The notes under the pieces: generated by a model
The model's input: only the letters and a program-made list of their open reading frames with translations
Database searches by the model: none
What the model was told of the DNA's origin: nothing
Made by a program: the position numbers and the translations under genes
Source of the DNA: CAYRGQ01 sp964423925
GTDB taxonomy: Bacteria; Bacteroidota; Bacteroidia; Sphingobacteriales; Sphingobacteriaceae
DNA length: 64,000 nt
Reading direction: 5' to 3'
Assembly: GCA_964423925.1 (NCBI GenBank)
Contig: CAYRGQ010000004.1
Span: 1-64,000 of the forward strand
Shown here: piece after piece, positions 36,561 through 45,701 of the stretch
Layout of the letters: each line of letters opens with the position of its first letter
How positions within the stretch are numbered: the first letter of the stretch is position 1

Positions 36561-36568
36561 CAAAGATA
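36561..36568 (-). promoter_or_regulatory. Candidate speA -7 promoter box
   Basis: Minus-strand TATCTTTG fits the Bacteroidota -7 consensus TAnnTTTG and lies about 175 bases before speA. No clear -33 box is seen 19-21 bases upstream. A plus-strand candidate for argS, TAGCTTTG, lies nearby at 36629-36636. Confidence 0.4.
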
Positions 36569-36677
36569 TGTTTTCGGCATGAGATTGTATAGCTGTCGTA
36601 CTTTTTTTACGGTTTCCTGTTTATTCAATAGCTTTGCCGGCGCCAGGCGAGTAGCTTGGAATCTTTAACAGAAATAA

Positions 36678-38462
36678 ATGGCTACTGAAATAGAATCGAA
36701 ACTTGCTGGGTGCGTGCTGAAAGCCGTGAAAGATCTCTACGGCGCAGAACTGTCCCAAAACCAACTGACATTCCAAGAAACAAGGAAAGAATTTGAGGGC
36801 CAGTTGACGCTGGTCACCTTTCCCATTACGCGCTTGTCGCGAAAGTCGCCCGAGCAAACCGGTACCGAAATTGGTGAGGTCCTCCAGGAGCGTATTCCCG
36901 AAATCGCTTCGTTCAACGTTATCAAAGGTTTTCTTAACATTAGTTTTTCGGAGCGCTATTGGATTGATTTATTTACCGAAGTTATCCGGGCAGACGATTT
37001 CGGACGTTTCCCCGCGAAAGGGAAGAAAGTTATGGTCGAATATTCTTCGCCCAACACCAATAAGCCCCTGCATCTGGGCCACATCCGAAACAACCTGTTG
37101 GGGTATTCAGTGGCCGAGATCCTCAAAGCAAACGGATACGACGTGATCAAGGCCAACTTGGTCAACGACCGTGGTATACACATTTGCAAATCCATGCTGG
37201 CCTGGCAGCGCTGGGCCGAAGGAGAGACGCCGGAGAGCATTGGCCTAAAAGGCGACCACCTCGTGGGTAAATACTATGTGGTGTTTGACAAGGCGTATAA
37301 GCAGGAAGTTGACGAGCTCAAGGCCCAAGGCCTCAGCGAGGAAGAGGCCAAGCGCAACGCACCCCTAATCAAGGAGGCACAGGCCATGTTGCAACGATGG
37401 GAGGCGAACGATCCGGAAGTGAGAAAGCTGTGGGAAACGATGAACGGCTGGGTGTATCAAGGTTTCGACAAAACCTATCAGCGACTCGGTGTTGATTTCG
37501 ACAAGTATTATTATGAATCCGATACCTACCTGTTGGGCAAAGACCTCATTCAGGAAGGGCTGGATTCGGGTGTCTTTTTCCGTAAGGAGGACAATTCGGT
37601 ATGGATCGACCTAACTGAGGATGGCCTGGACGAGAAGTTGGTGTTGCGTGGCGACGGTACGGCGGTTTACATCACACAAGACTTGGGCACAGCCCAATTG
37701 AAGCACGACGATTTCGATACGGACCAGTCTATGTACGTCGTGGGCAACGAGCAAGACTATCACTTCAAGGTGTTGTTTTTAATCCTCAAAAAACTTGGCC
37801 GGCCATGGGCTTCTGGGCTGTACCACCTGTCCTATGGGATGGTGGATTTGCCGTCGGGCAAGATGAAGTCGCGGGAAGGGACGGTGGTCGACGCCGATGA
37901 CCTGATGGACGAAATGTTCGATACCGCGAAGACGCGTACCGAGGAATTGGGCAAGACGGGAAGCCTAGCACCCGAGGAGAAGGAGAAATTGTATGAGATG
38001 ATCGGCATGGGGGCCCTTAAATACTTTCTCTTAAAAGTGGAGCCTAAAAAACGGCTGCTTTTTGACCCAAATGAGTCCATCGATTTTCAGGGACATACCG
38101 GGCCATTCATCCAATACACACACGCACGTATTCAATCCGTCCTTTCCAAGGGCGATTTCGACGCCAAGCAGCCTGCTGCCAAACCTGCCGGCATCAGCGT
38201 ACATGAGCAAGAGCTTATAAAGGAGCTAGGCAAATACCCGACTGTAATCGAAGTGGCGGCTGAGGCTTTTAGCCCAGCGCACGTGGCTAACTACGTATAC
38301 GAAGTGGCCAAACTATATAATAAATTCTACCACGAGGAAGTAATCCTTAAAGCCACCGATGAGGCCACGAGGAATTTTCGACTTCAGCTATCCAGTGTGA
38401 CGGCTTCAATCATTGCTCGCGGTATGCGTCTGCTTGGCATTGATGTGCCCAACCGCATGTAA
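36678..38462 (+). CDS. argS: Arginyl-tRNA synthetase
   Basis: The 594-residue class I synthetase charges tRNA-Arg. The HIGH motif reads HLGH at 132-135 (KPLHLGHIRNNLLG), and the KMSKS loop is SGKMKSREG near 395. An N-terminal Arg-specific domain and a C-terminal DALR anticodon-binding domain (FYHEEVILKA through RGMRLLGIDVPNRM) are present. TAGCTTTG at 36629-36636 fits the -7 promoter consensus 42 bases before the ATG. The following regulator gene starts 33 bases after the stop. Confidence 0.97.
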   Translation: MATEIESKLAGCVLKAVKDLYGAELSQNQLTFQETRKEFEGQLTLVTFPITRLSRKSPEQTGTEIGEVLQERIPEIASFNVIKGFLNISFSERYWIDLFTEVIRADDFGRFPAKGKKVMVEYSSPNTNKPLHLGHIRNNLLGYSVAEILKANGYDVIKANLVNDRGIHICKSMLAWQRWAEGETPESIGLKGDHLVGKYYVVFDKAYKQEVDELKAQGLSEEEAKRNAPLIKEAQAMLQRWEANDPEVRKLWETMNGWVYQGFDKTYQRLGVDFDKYYYESDTYLLGKDLIQEGLDSGVFFRKEDNSVWIDLTEDGLDEKLVLRGDGTAVYITQDLGTAQLKHDDFDTDQSMYVVGNEQDYHFKVLFLILKKLGRPWASGLYHLSYGMVDLPSGKMKSREGTVVDADDLMDEMFDTAKTRTEELGKTGSLAPEEKEKLYEMIGMGALKYFLLKVEPKKRLLFDPNESIDFQGHTGPFIQYTHARIQSVLSKGDFDAKQPAAKPAGISVHEQELIKELGKYPTVIEVAAEAFSPAHVANYVYEVAKLYNKFYHEEVILKATDEATRNFRLQLSSVTASIIARGMRLLGIDVPNRM

Positions 38463-38495
38463 CAGAAGACTACGAAAAGCATACACAGCAAGGCT

Positions 38496-39869
38496 ATGGC
38501 TCAGATACTTTTGGTCGAGGACGATAACACGTTCGCCATGATTCTAGAGGGATTTCTCAAGAAGAAGTCCTTCGGCGTTGAGGTTAAATACAGCGTCAAG
38601 GGTGGGGTGGACGCCCTGCGCAACGGATCATATGACCTACTGTTGCTGGATTACCGCCTAGGGGACGGTACCGGGATGGACGTCTTGGACGCAATGCGGG
38701 CCACTGAAATCCAGATTCCGGTCATCATCATGACGAGCTTTAATGACGTACGCACGGCGGTGAAAGCGATTCGTCAGGGAGTGTTTGACTATATTACCAA
38801 GCCAGTAAATCCTGACGAACTGCTGATGGTCGTAAACGAAGCGTTGGAAAACGGCACTGCTGAGCCCGAGGCGAAACCGCGGTCACGGACAGTCGCTCGC
38901 GCAATTGCCGATAGCGAGTACGTCGAGGGCGCAAGCGCGGTCGCGCGTAAGATGCAAGACTATATTTCGCTTGTCGCCCCGACTGATATGACGGTGCTAA
39001 TTCGCGGCGAGAGCGGCACGGGAAAGGAATATGTCGCACGTTCGATCCACCGTCAGAGCTTGCGCGCAGATAAGCCCTTCGTATCCATCGATTGTGGTAC
39101 CTTGTCCAAGGAGCTGGCTGCCAGCGAATTGTTCGGACACATCAAAGGCTCGTTTACGGGGGCATTGCAAGACAAAACTGGTCAATTTATTGAGGCCTCT
39201 TGCGGAACGCTGTTTCTGGACGAAGTCGGCAACCTTTCCTATGATGTCCAAGTCAAGCTGCTGCGGGCATTGCAGGAAAAGGTGATCCAACCCGTCGGTG
39301 CCAATAAGTCCATCAAAGTGGACGTGCGCGTATTGGCGGCGACCAACGATGATTTGCCCCAATCGGTAAGCGAAGGCAATTTTCGAGAGGACTTGTATCA
39401 TCGCATCAATGAATTTGAAATTTTGGTGCCGGCATTGCGCGACCGTCGTGAAGATTTTTGGGTGTTTTGCAACGTGTTCAGGGAAGCGGCTAATGCGGAG
39501 CTCGGCCGGAACGTGCAGCAACTTTCGCCCGAAGTGGAACAGATCTTCAAAGCCTATGACTGGCCCGGAAACCTGCGCGAGCTTAAAAACGTGATCAAGC
39601 GTATGGTCTTGCTTACACCCGCTGAAACCGCCGACGTGGACGCCTTGCCCGAAGACATGGTATCGTCTATCGCTACGCCGAAATCGCAGGCACCCGTAAT
39701 TTCCGACAACAATCCCGACCTGAAACTGCACAGCGAGGCCCATGAGCGCCAATTGATTCTTGACGTACTTCAAAAAACAAAATACAATAAAAGTAAAGCG
39801 GCACAGTTGCTGAATATCGATCGCAAAACGCTTTACAACAAAATCGAGAAATATGGGATCGAGCTTTGA
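38496..39869 (+). CDS. Sigma-54-dependent response regulator (NtrC type)
   Basis: The 457-residue activator has a receiver domain (1-125; phospho-Asp at LLLLDYRLGD, about 52), an AAA+ domain with Walker A GESGTGKE at about 171, and the sigma-54-contacting loop GSFTGA at about 219, a Gly-Ser-Phe variant of GAFTGA that is common. A Fis-type helix-turn-helix (NKSKAAQLLNIDRKTLYNKI) closes the protein. It needs RpoN to act. No histidine kinase lies next to it, so its partner is elsewhere. Its position 33 bases after argS may be incidental. Confidence 0.95.
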   Translation: MAQILLVEDDNTFAMILEGFLKKKSFGVEVKYSVKGGVDALRNGSYDLLLLDYRLGDGTGMDVLDAMRATEIQIPVIIMTSFNDVRTAVKAIRQGVFDYITKPVNPDELLMVVNEALENGTAEPEAKPRSRTVARAIADSEYVEGASAVARKMQDYISLVAPTDMTVLIRGESGTGKEYVARSIHRQSLRADKPFVSIDCGTLSKELAASELFGHIKGSFTGALQDKTGQFIEASCGTLFLDEVGNLSYDVQVKLLRALQEKVIQPVGANKSIKVDVRVLAATNDDLPQSVSEGNFREDLYHRINEFEILVPALRDRREDFWVFCNVFREAANAELGRNVQQLSPEVEQIFKAYDWPGNLRELKNVIKRMVLLTPAETADVDALPEDMVSSIATPKSQAPVISDNNPDLKLHSEAHERQLILDVLQKTKYNKSKAAQLLNIDRKTLYNKIEKYGIEL

Positions 39870-40181
39870 CGGCAATTAGGCCTTCCGACCCTAACCAATT
39901 TCTTTTCATTGCCGTACACGTGGGGTGTAGCCCCATTAAGCAAGACTCGAGCAGCGTCGCCGTTTGTCTTGCTTGGTTTGCCCGAATTCCGTTCTGGCGC
40001 TTTATTTTTTCAATATTTTTATAAAAATTTCCAATCCGCTATAAATCGTTTAACGATTGAAGTGGATTTTTGTGAAAATGTTTAAGAAATACAGACAGAA
40101 TTACTAATTTTGCGACTTATAAAAATACAGGCGTTTAGGTCGTTATAGATTAGGTATTTCAATCATCAGTTTTCTTATATC
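39870..40181. promoter_or_regulatory. Intergenic region with the serC promoter
   Basis: No gene is seen. AAGCAAGAC (39940-39948) and GTCTTGCTT (39968-39976) form an inverted repeat with a 19-base loop, possibly a weak terminator for the upstream regulator gene. TAATTTTG at 40105-40112 fits the -7 consensus and is followed by a 69-base leader to serC; the region before it is strongly AT-rich. Confidence 0.45.
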
Positions 40182-41258
40182 ATGAAACATAATTTTGGTG
40201 CAGGGCCCTGCATTTTACCACAGGAAGTTTTTCGCGAAGCGGCAGAGGCGGTGTTGGATTTTGACGGAACAGGCTTGTCCATTCTGGAAATCTCGCACCG
40301 CTCTAAAGAGTTTGAGGCAGTTGTCGAAGAGTTGGAGGCCCTGGTGCGCGAGTTACTGGGCGTGCCTTCGGGGTATTCGGTCTTCTTTGTGCAGGGTGGC
40401 GCGAGCACCCAATTTGCGATGGCACCCCTCAACCTATTGCCAGAGGGCGGCAAAGCCGCTTACCTGGATACCGGCACGTGGGCGACCAAAGCGATCAAGG
40501 AAGCGCAGCGGATTGGCAACGTAGAGGTAGTGGCCAGCGGAGCGGCGGGCAACTACACGAAGATTCCGACGTCGTACACGATCCCCCAAGATGCGGCCTA
40601 CTTCCACATTACGTCGAATAACACCATCTTCGGAACCGAGTTTGCCGAATTCCCGGCATCGCCCGTGCCGCTGGTGGCCGACATGTCGTCGGATATTTTC
40701 AGCCGGGAAATCAACGTGGCTGATTTCGGATTAATCTATGCCGGCGCGCAGAAAAATATGGGTCCGGCGGGTGCGGCATTGATCATCATTAAGGACGAGC
40801 TGATCGGTAGCGGCGGGCGCAAATTGCCAGCGATATTCGATTACAAATCCCATGCGGACGCGCGGTCCATGTATCACACACCACCCGTTTACACGTTATA
40901 CGTATCCATGCTGAACATGCGTTGGCTAAAAGCGCGTGGAGGCGTATCCGTCATCGAGCAGGAAAACATCATCAAGGCACGTACACTGTACGAGGAAATC
41001 GATCGCAACAGCATCTTCCGCGGAACGGCTGACGTCGCTGACCGAAGCCGGATGAACGTGACCTTCGTGACGGAAGATTCTGCACACGAGGCACCATTCT
41101 TAGAACTCGCGAAAGCCCGTGGCTTAGTAGGGCTCAAGGGACACCGTAGCGTCGGCGGATTCCGTGCATCTATTTACAACGCATTGAGCATCAGCAGTAT
41201 CAATGTTTTGGTCGATGCCATGCAGGAGTTTGAAGAGCAAGTAAAAAAAGGATTGTAA
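40182..41258 (+). CDS. serC: Phosphoserine aminotransferase
   Basis: The 358-residue PLP enzyme transfers an amino group to 3-phosphohydroxypyruvate in serine synthesis and also serves vitamin B6 synthesis in some species. The N-terminus HNFGAGPCILPQEVF and the PLP-lysine region YAGAQKNMGPAG (Lys191) are diagnostic, and HRSVGGFRASIYNA is the C-terminal substrate loop. It is followed 67 bases later by the dehydrogenase of the same pathway. Confidence 0.97.
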   Translation: MKHNFGAGPCILPQEVFREAAEAVLDFDGTGLSILEISHRSKEFEAVVEELEALVRELLGVPSGYSVFFVQGGASTQFAMAPLNLLPEGGKAAYLDTGTWATKAIKEAQRIGNVEVVASGAAGNYTKIPTSYTIPQDAAYFHITSNNTIFGTEFAEFPASPVPLVADMSSDIFSREINVADFGLIYAGAQKNMGPAGAALIIIKDELIGSGGRKLPAIFDYKSHADARSMYHTPPVYTLYVSMLNMRWLKARGGVSVIEQENIIKARTLYEEIDRNSIFRGTADVADRSRMNVTFVTEDSAHEAPFLELAKARGLVGLKGHRSVGGFRASIYNALSISSINVLVDAMQEFEEQVKKGL

Positions 41259-41325
41259 CTAAAAATTAAATACCCTGCTGGACGGTGTTTGTGTTACACG
41301 CACGCCGGCCATCAACGCGATTATT

Positions 41326-42273
41326 ATGAGGATTTTAGCAAATGACGGGATAGACCCGCGCGGAAAGCAATTACTGGAGGAAGCTGGTTTTACTGTCGAT
41401 ACCAACCACATCCCACAAACTGAGCTGGCAGCCCGGCTGCCTGAATATGACGCCATCACGGTTCGTAGCGCCACCCAAGTGCGCAAGGAACTGATTGACG
41501 CATGTCCTAATCTCAAGCTGATCGGTCGTGGCGGAGTCGGTATGGACAACATTGATGTTGAGTACGCTCGTTTGAAAGGTATCAGCGTGGTCAATACGCC
41601 CGCGGCTTCCTCACTCTCCGTGGCCGAGCTTGTTTTTGCGCACTTGCTGAGCGGTGTGCGTTTTCTGTACGATTCGCAACGCCGCATGGCTTCGGAGGGT
41701 TCCACTAATTTTGGTGGGCTGAAAAAAGCCTATGCCAAAGGCATTGAACTTCGGGGCAAAACCCTGGGCGTCGTCGGCTTTGGTCGCATCGGCCGCGAAA
41801 CCGCAAAAATAGCGTTAGGGCTAGGCATGGACGTTGTGGTAAGCGACCTGTTCGAAGCTCCACAAACTCTTACGCTCAGTCTTTCGGGAGGCGTGTCTGT
41901 TGAAGTGCCCGTTAAACAAGTCCAGCTCGACGAGTTGTTGGCCAATGCCGATTTCATTTCCTTGCACGTACCCTACATCGACCAACCGATAATCGGAAAA
42001 GAGCAGTTCGAAATGTTGAAAGATGGCATCGGAATCGTGAACGCTTCACGGGGAGGAATCATCGACGAATTGGCACTGATCGACGCATTGGATCGTGGTA
42101 AGGTCGCTTTTGCGGGTCTAGACGTGTTCGAAAACGAGCCCACCCCCCGAGCCGAGTTGCTGGCCCACCCTAAAGTGTCCTTGACACCCCATATCGGTGC
42201 AGCCACGTTGGAAGCTCAGGAGCGGATTGGTGAGGAACTCGCACAACTGATTATCGAAGCATTAAAAAGCTAA
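41326..42273 (+). CDS. serA: D-3-phosphoglycerate dehydrogenase (short form)
   Basis: The 315-residue 2-hydroxyacid dehydrogenase has the Rossmann motif GVVGFGRIGRETAK, the catalytic Arg and Glu in NASRGGIIDELAL and DVFENEP, and the catalytic His in LTPHIGAAT. It lacks the C-terminal ACT domain of longer SerA proteins, so feedback by serine is less likely. Its position directly after serC supports phosphoglycerate as substrate over other 2-hydroxyacids. This assignment by context is strong but not absolute. Confidence 0.88.
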   Translation: MRILANDGIDPRGKQLLEEAGFTVDTNHIPQTELAARLPEYDAITVRSATQVRKELIDACPNLKLIGRGGVGMDNIDVEYARLKGISVVNTPAASSLSVAELVFAHLLSGVRFLYDSQRRMASEGSTNFGGLKKAYAKGIELRGKTLGVVGFGRIGRETAKIALGLGMDVVVSDLFEAPQTLTLSLSGGVSVEVPVKQVQLDELLANADFISLHVPYIDQPIIGKEQFEMLKDGIGIVNASRGGIIDELALIDALDRGKVAFAGLDVFENEPTPRAELLAHPKVSLTPHIGAATLEAQERIGEELAQLIIEALKS

Positions 42274-42402
42274 AACGGCGTCGTTACACCTTGCCACAAA
42301 GCGGTAAGCACGGTGGCGAAGATCGACGCTTTTGTTAACTTTGCGCCTCGCGTACAGCTAGGCATGGCGCGTCGCCAATTAAATTTTGAATAACAAATTC
42401 GG

Positions 42403-43716
42403 ATGAAAGTACTAAAATTCGGAGGTACCTCCGTTGGGAGTGCAGAACGCATCAAGTCGTTGCTCCAAATCATCAAACCAGCGGAAAGGCAAATAGTCGT
42501 GTTGTCTGCTGTGTCGGGCACAACAAACGCCCTCGTCGAAATTGCTAAGGCCTATACGGATGGCGATAAGAAACAGGCAGGTAAGCTGATATCCGAATTG
42601 TATGACAAGTATAACGCGCTCATCCGCGAGCTGTTCAGCTCGGAGCAAGGTCTGCAAAACGGTCAGGAACTAATTGATTACCATTTCGATTTAATTCGTT
42701 CGTTCGGCAACCAGCCTTTCACCCCAGTTGATGAGAAAATCATCCTGGCCCAGGGCGAACTTATTTCCACGACACTGTTCCATTTTCACCTGACGGAAAT
42801 TGGAGTGCGCTCCAAACTGCTGCCCGCGCTGGATTTCATGAAGATTGATGAAGACAACGAACCCCGGATCGATTATATCCGCGAGCACCTTGGGGAGCTG
42901 CTGACGCAATCAAGCGACCACAACTTCTTCATTACGCAGGGATACATCTGCCGTAATTCCTTCGGCGAGATCGACAATCTACGTCGCGGTGGAAGTGACT
43001 ACACGGCGTCGCTAATCGGGGCAGCCCTTCAGGCGGATGAAATTCAGATTTGGACGGATATCGATGGCATGCATAATAATGACCCTCGGCTGGTCAAGGG
43101 CACGCGTCCCATCTCGCACCTCAGTTTCGACGAGGCAGCCGAACTAGCTTATTTCGGAGCGAAGATCCTGCACCCGCAATGCGTGTTCCCAGCCCAGCGT
43201 TTCAATGTGCCCGTCCGTATTTTGAATACGATGGAACCTGAAGCACACGGTACGCTCATTAGCCGAGACGTGCTGTCAAGAAACACGGTAACTTCCGTTG
43301 CTGCCAAAGACGGTATCGTAGCTATCCGTGTTCATTCTTCACGTATGTTATTGGCTTACGGTTTTTTGCGTCGCTTATTTGAAGTGTTTGAGCGCTATAA
43401 AACTCCGATTGATATGATCACCACCTCTGAGGTGGCGGTGTCACTGACGATTGAGGATACCAAACATTTAGATGATATCGCTCGGGAATTGCAGGACTTC
43501 GGGCGCGTGGACATCGATCGCGACCAAACGATTGTATGCGTGGTTGGCGATTTCGATCAGGAAGGGCACGGCTATGTGGCGCGCGTATTGGACGCCGTGA
43601 AGCACCTACCCGTTCGCATGGTTTCCTACGGAGGCAGCGACCACAACATTACGCTGCTGGTACGCACTTCCGATAAGGTAGAAACGCTTCGCTCGTTGCA
43701 TAATCGGCTTTTTTAA
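42403..43716 (+). CDS. lysC: Aspartate kinase
   Basis: The 437-residue monofunctional aspartokinase catalyses the first step toward lysine, threonine and methionine. The kinase domain begins with KFGGTSVG at residues 4-11 and includes RRGGSDYTASLIGAALQA. Two ACT regulatory domains follow from about residue 305 (GIVAIRVHSSRML; TIVCVVGDFDQEG). TAACTTTG at 42336-42343 fits the -7 consensus. lysA begins 18 bases after its stop codon, so the two form an operon and lysine is the likely feedback effector. Confidence 0.95.
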   Translation: MKVLKFGGTSVGSAERIKSLLQIIKPAERQIVVLSAVSGTTNALVEIAKAYTDGDKKQAGKLISELYDKYNALIRELFSSEQGLQNGQELIDYHFDLIRSFGNQPFTPVDEKIILAQGELISTTLFHFHLTEIGVRSKLLPALDFMKIDEDNEPRIDYIREHLGELLTQSSDHNFFITQGYICRNSFGEIDNLRRGGSDYTASLIGAALQADEIQIWTDIDGMHNNDPRLVKGTRPISHLSFDEAAELAYFGAKILHPQCVFPAQRFNVPVRILNTMEPEAHGTLISRDVLSRNTVTSVAAKDGIVAIRVHSSRMLLAYGFLRRLFEVFERYKTPIDMITTSEVAVSLTIEDTKHLDDIARELQDFGRVDIDRDQTIVCVVGDFDQEGHGYVARVLDAVKHLPVRMVSYGGSDHNITLLVRTSDKVETLRSLHNRLF

Positions 43717-43734
43717 AACTCGAATAAAACGGAT

Positions 43735-44904
43735 ATGTTTGACGCTACGCTTGTTTCGGCGTTTTCGGATAAGGAAACCCCTTTTTATTATTACGATGTA
43801 AACCTGTTGCAGCGCACGCTGGAGGAGGCGAGGCGCGTGTCATCAGCTTACGGTTTTCACGTGCACTATGCATTGAAAGCGAATTTTAACCCGCGCGTGT
43901 TGGACGCGATCCAAAAGGTAGGTTTTGGCGCGGATTGCGTGAGTGGCAATGAAGTGAGGGCGGCTGTGGAAGCCGGATTCGCGGCGGATCAGATTGTGTT
44001 TGCAGGTGTGGGAAAAGCGGATAAGGAAATTATTTATGCGCTCGAACATGATATTTTTGCCTTTAACGTCGAGTCTATCGAAGAACTTTTCGTTATCGAC
44101 GAATTGGCAGGTGCGTTGGGCAAGAAGGCCAATGTAGCCTTACGGATTAACCCCAATGTGGATGCGCAGACGCACCAGTACATCACGACCGGGCTGGACG
44201 AAAACAAGTTCGGAATCGCGCATTGGCAGCTTAACGATACCATCGCGGCGCTCCAACAGTGTGCCAACCTTAATTTGGTGGGTATCCACTTTCATATTGG
44301 TTCACAGATCGTGGATCTCAATGTGTTTAAAAGCTTGTGCGTTAAGGTTAATGAGCTGAATAAGTGGTTTAACGATCGCGGGTATCGCCTGCGCGTATTG
44401 AACGTAGGTGGCGGGCTGGGCGTGGACTACCATCATCCGGACACGAACAGTATCCCCGATTTTGAAGGATATTTTGGCATTTTCGAAAAATTCCTAGAGC
44501 GGATGCCGGGGCAGGAGGTGCATTTTGAATTGGGAAGAGCGCTTGTATCACAATGCGGAGCGCTGGTTAGCCGGGTGCTGTACGTAAAGAATGGTCTCAA
44601 GAAGAATTTCTTGATCCTGGATGCCGGCATGACCGAATTGATGCGCCCGGCGCTGTACCAAGCGTACCACAAGATTGAGCGGTTGAGCGAATCTTCCGCT
44701 ACAGACGGCGATAACCTCGTTAGCTACGACGTAGTAGGGCCAATCTGTGAAAGCACCGACTGTTTCGGTAAGGAGGTCTTGTTGCCGTTGTCGAGCCGCG
44801 GAGACCTCATCGCTATCCGCACGGCCGGCGCCTATGGCGAGGTTATGGCGTCGCGGTATAATCTTCGTGAAGAATTGCGCTATGTATTTAGCGACGAAGT
44901 GTAA
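43735..44904 (+). CDS. lysA: Diaminopimelate decarboxylase
   Basis: The 389-residue fold-III PLP enzyme makes L-lysine from meso-diaminopimelate. Lys48 in HYALKANFNPRV binds PLP, NVGGGLGVDYHH binds the phosphate, and GPICESTDCFGKE carries the conserved cysteine. The length is slightly below the family average of about 410. It forms an operon with lysC. Just after its stop codon begins the array of TTATCG boxes of the satD-like gene. Confidence 0.94.
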   Translation: MFDATLVSAFSDKETPFYYYDVNLLQRTLEEARRVSSAYGFHVHYALKANFNPRVLDAIQKVGFGADCVSGNEVRAAVEAGFAADQIVFAGVGKADKEIIYALEHDIFAFNVESIEELFVIDELAGALGKKANVALRINPNVDAQTHQYITTGLDENKFGIAHWQLNDTIAALQQCANLNLVGIHFHIGSQIVDLNVFKSLCVKVNELNKWFNDRGYRLRVLNVGGGLGVDYHHPDTNSIPDFEGYFGIFEKFLERMPGQEVHFELGRALVSQCGALVSRVLYVKNGLKKNFLILDAGMTELMRPALYQAYHKIERLSESSATDGDNLVSYDVVGPICESTDCFGKEVLLPLSSRGDLIAIRTAGAYGEVMASRYNLREELRYVFSDEV

Positions 44905-44906
44905 GG

Positions 44907-45020
44907 AATAATCGTGGCTTGCTGATTCCTAGTAAAGCTAATTATCGTGGCCTGACCCGATAATCATAAACATCGCTAATTTTGACGATAATTCAAGTTA
45001 TCGTTATTTTTAGCGATGTT
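44907..45020 (+). promoter_or_regulatory. Promoter of the SatD-like gene with symmetric TTATCG boxes
   Basis: The -7 box TAATTTTG lies at 44977-44984. It sits inside a 52-base palindrome: outer arms AACATCGCTA (44969-44978) and TAGCGATGTT (45011-45020), inner arms ACGATAA (44985-44991) and TTATCGT (44998-45004), with 6-base spacers throughout. A second perfect inverted repeat, ATTATCG (44941-44947) and CGATAAT (44958-44964), lies where the -33 box should be, and no TTG is found there. AATAATCGTGGC (44907-44918) repeats AATTATCGTGGC (44940-44951) with one change. This fits cooperative binding of a dimeric regulator. The outer stem followed by seven T could also terminate lysA transcripts. Confidence 0.6.
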
Positions 45021-45056
45021 TTTTTATTGTTCCCCAGAAATCACGATGTTTGTGTT

Positions 45057-45701
45057 ATGATCGCGGTAATCAAAGGGGACATCGTGGATTCGCGCAAGCT
45101 AAGCGACCCCGACAAATGGTTGGTGCCCCTGAAGAAACTCCTGGGCCAATGGGGCAAGGCGCCCGCACAATGGGAAATCATGTGGGGCGATTTTTTTCAG
45201 CTAGAGGTAGTAAATCCCGCCGACGCCTTGGAGAAAGCCTTAGCAATCAAAGCGCTCGTCAAGTGTACCGAACCGAGTGATTCACATAAGAAGATAAGCC
45301 CGATTGACGTACGCATGGCCATTGGTATCGGCGAGCGGACCCACGTCGGCAAGTCGATTTCGGAGAGCAACGGCTCGGCTTTTATTTATTCTGGTGAAAA
45401 ATTCGACCGCCTGAAGCGCGAGCGTACCACGTTAGCTATCCAAAGCCCTTGGCCCGCGTTCGATCGCGAAATGAACCTGTATTTCCGACTGGCAAACACA
45501 TTTATGGACAGTTGGTCGATTACGTCAGGCGAGCTCGTCGGTACGTTGCTCCAACATCAGGGGGCAACGCAGCAAGAAATTGGCGACATATTGCACATCA
45601 AGCAAAACTCCGTAAGTGATCGATGGCGTCGTGCGCATGTCGACGAATTGTTGGAATTGTTAGCCATGTATCGGCACAAAATTAGCCAGTATAACGTATG
45701 A
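45057..45701 (+). CDS. SatD-like protein with C-terminal helix-turn-helix
   Basis: The 214-residue protein begins with MIAVIKGDIVDSRKL, the signature of the SatD family of unknown function. The middle part includes WEIMWGDFFQLEV and DVRMAIGIGE, recalling a nucleotide-cyclase-like fold, though this is only an impression. The C-terminus (ATQQEIGDILHIKQNSVS, then DRWRRAHVDELLELL) reads as a helix-turn-helix. ATG at 45057 is used; the longer frame starts inside the operator. It overlaps the DUF3307 gene by four bases (ATGA). Autoregulation through the TTATCG boxes is an attractive inference. Confidence 0.8.
   Translation: MIAVIKGDIVDSRKLSDPDKWLVPLKKLLGQWGKAPAQWEIMWGDFFQLEVVNPADALEKALAIKALVKCTEPSDSHKKISPIDVRMAIGIGERTHVGKSISESNGSAFIYSGEKFDRLKRERTTLAIQSPWPAFDREMNLYFRLANTFMDSWSITSGELVGTLLQHQGATQQEIGDILHIKQNSVSDRWRRAHVDELLELLAMYRHKISQYNV

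Noticed and set aside
42274..42402. A lysine riboswitch before lysC
   Set aside because: The 129-base gap is too short and no conserved lysine-aptamer structure could be recognised.
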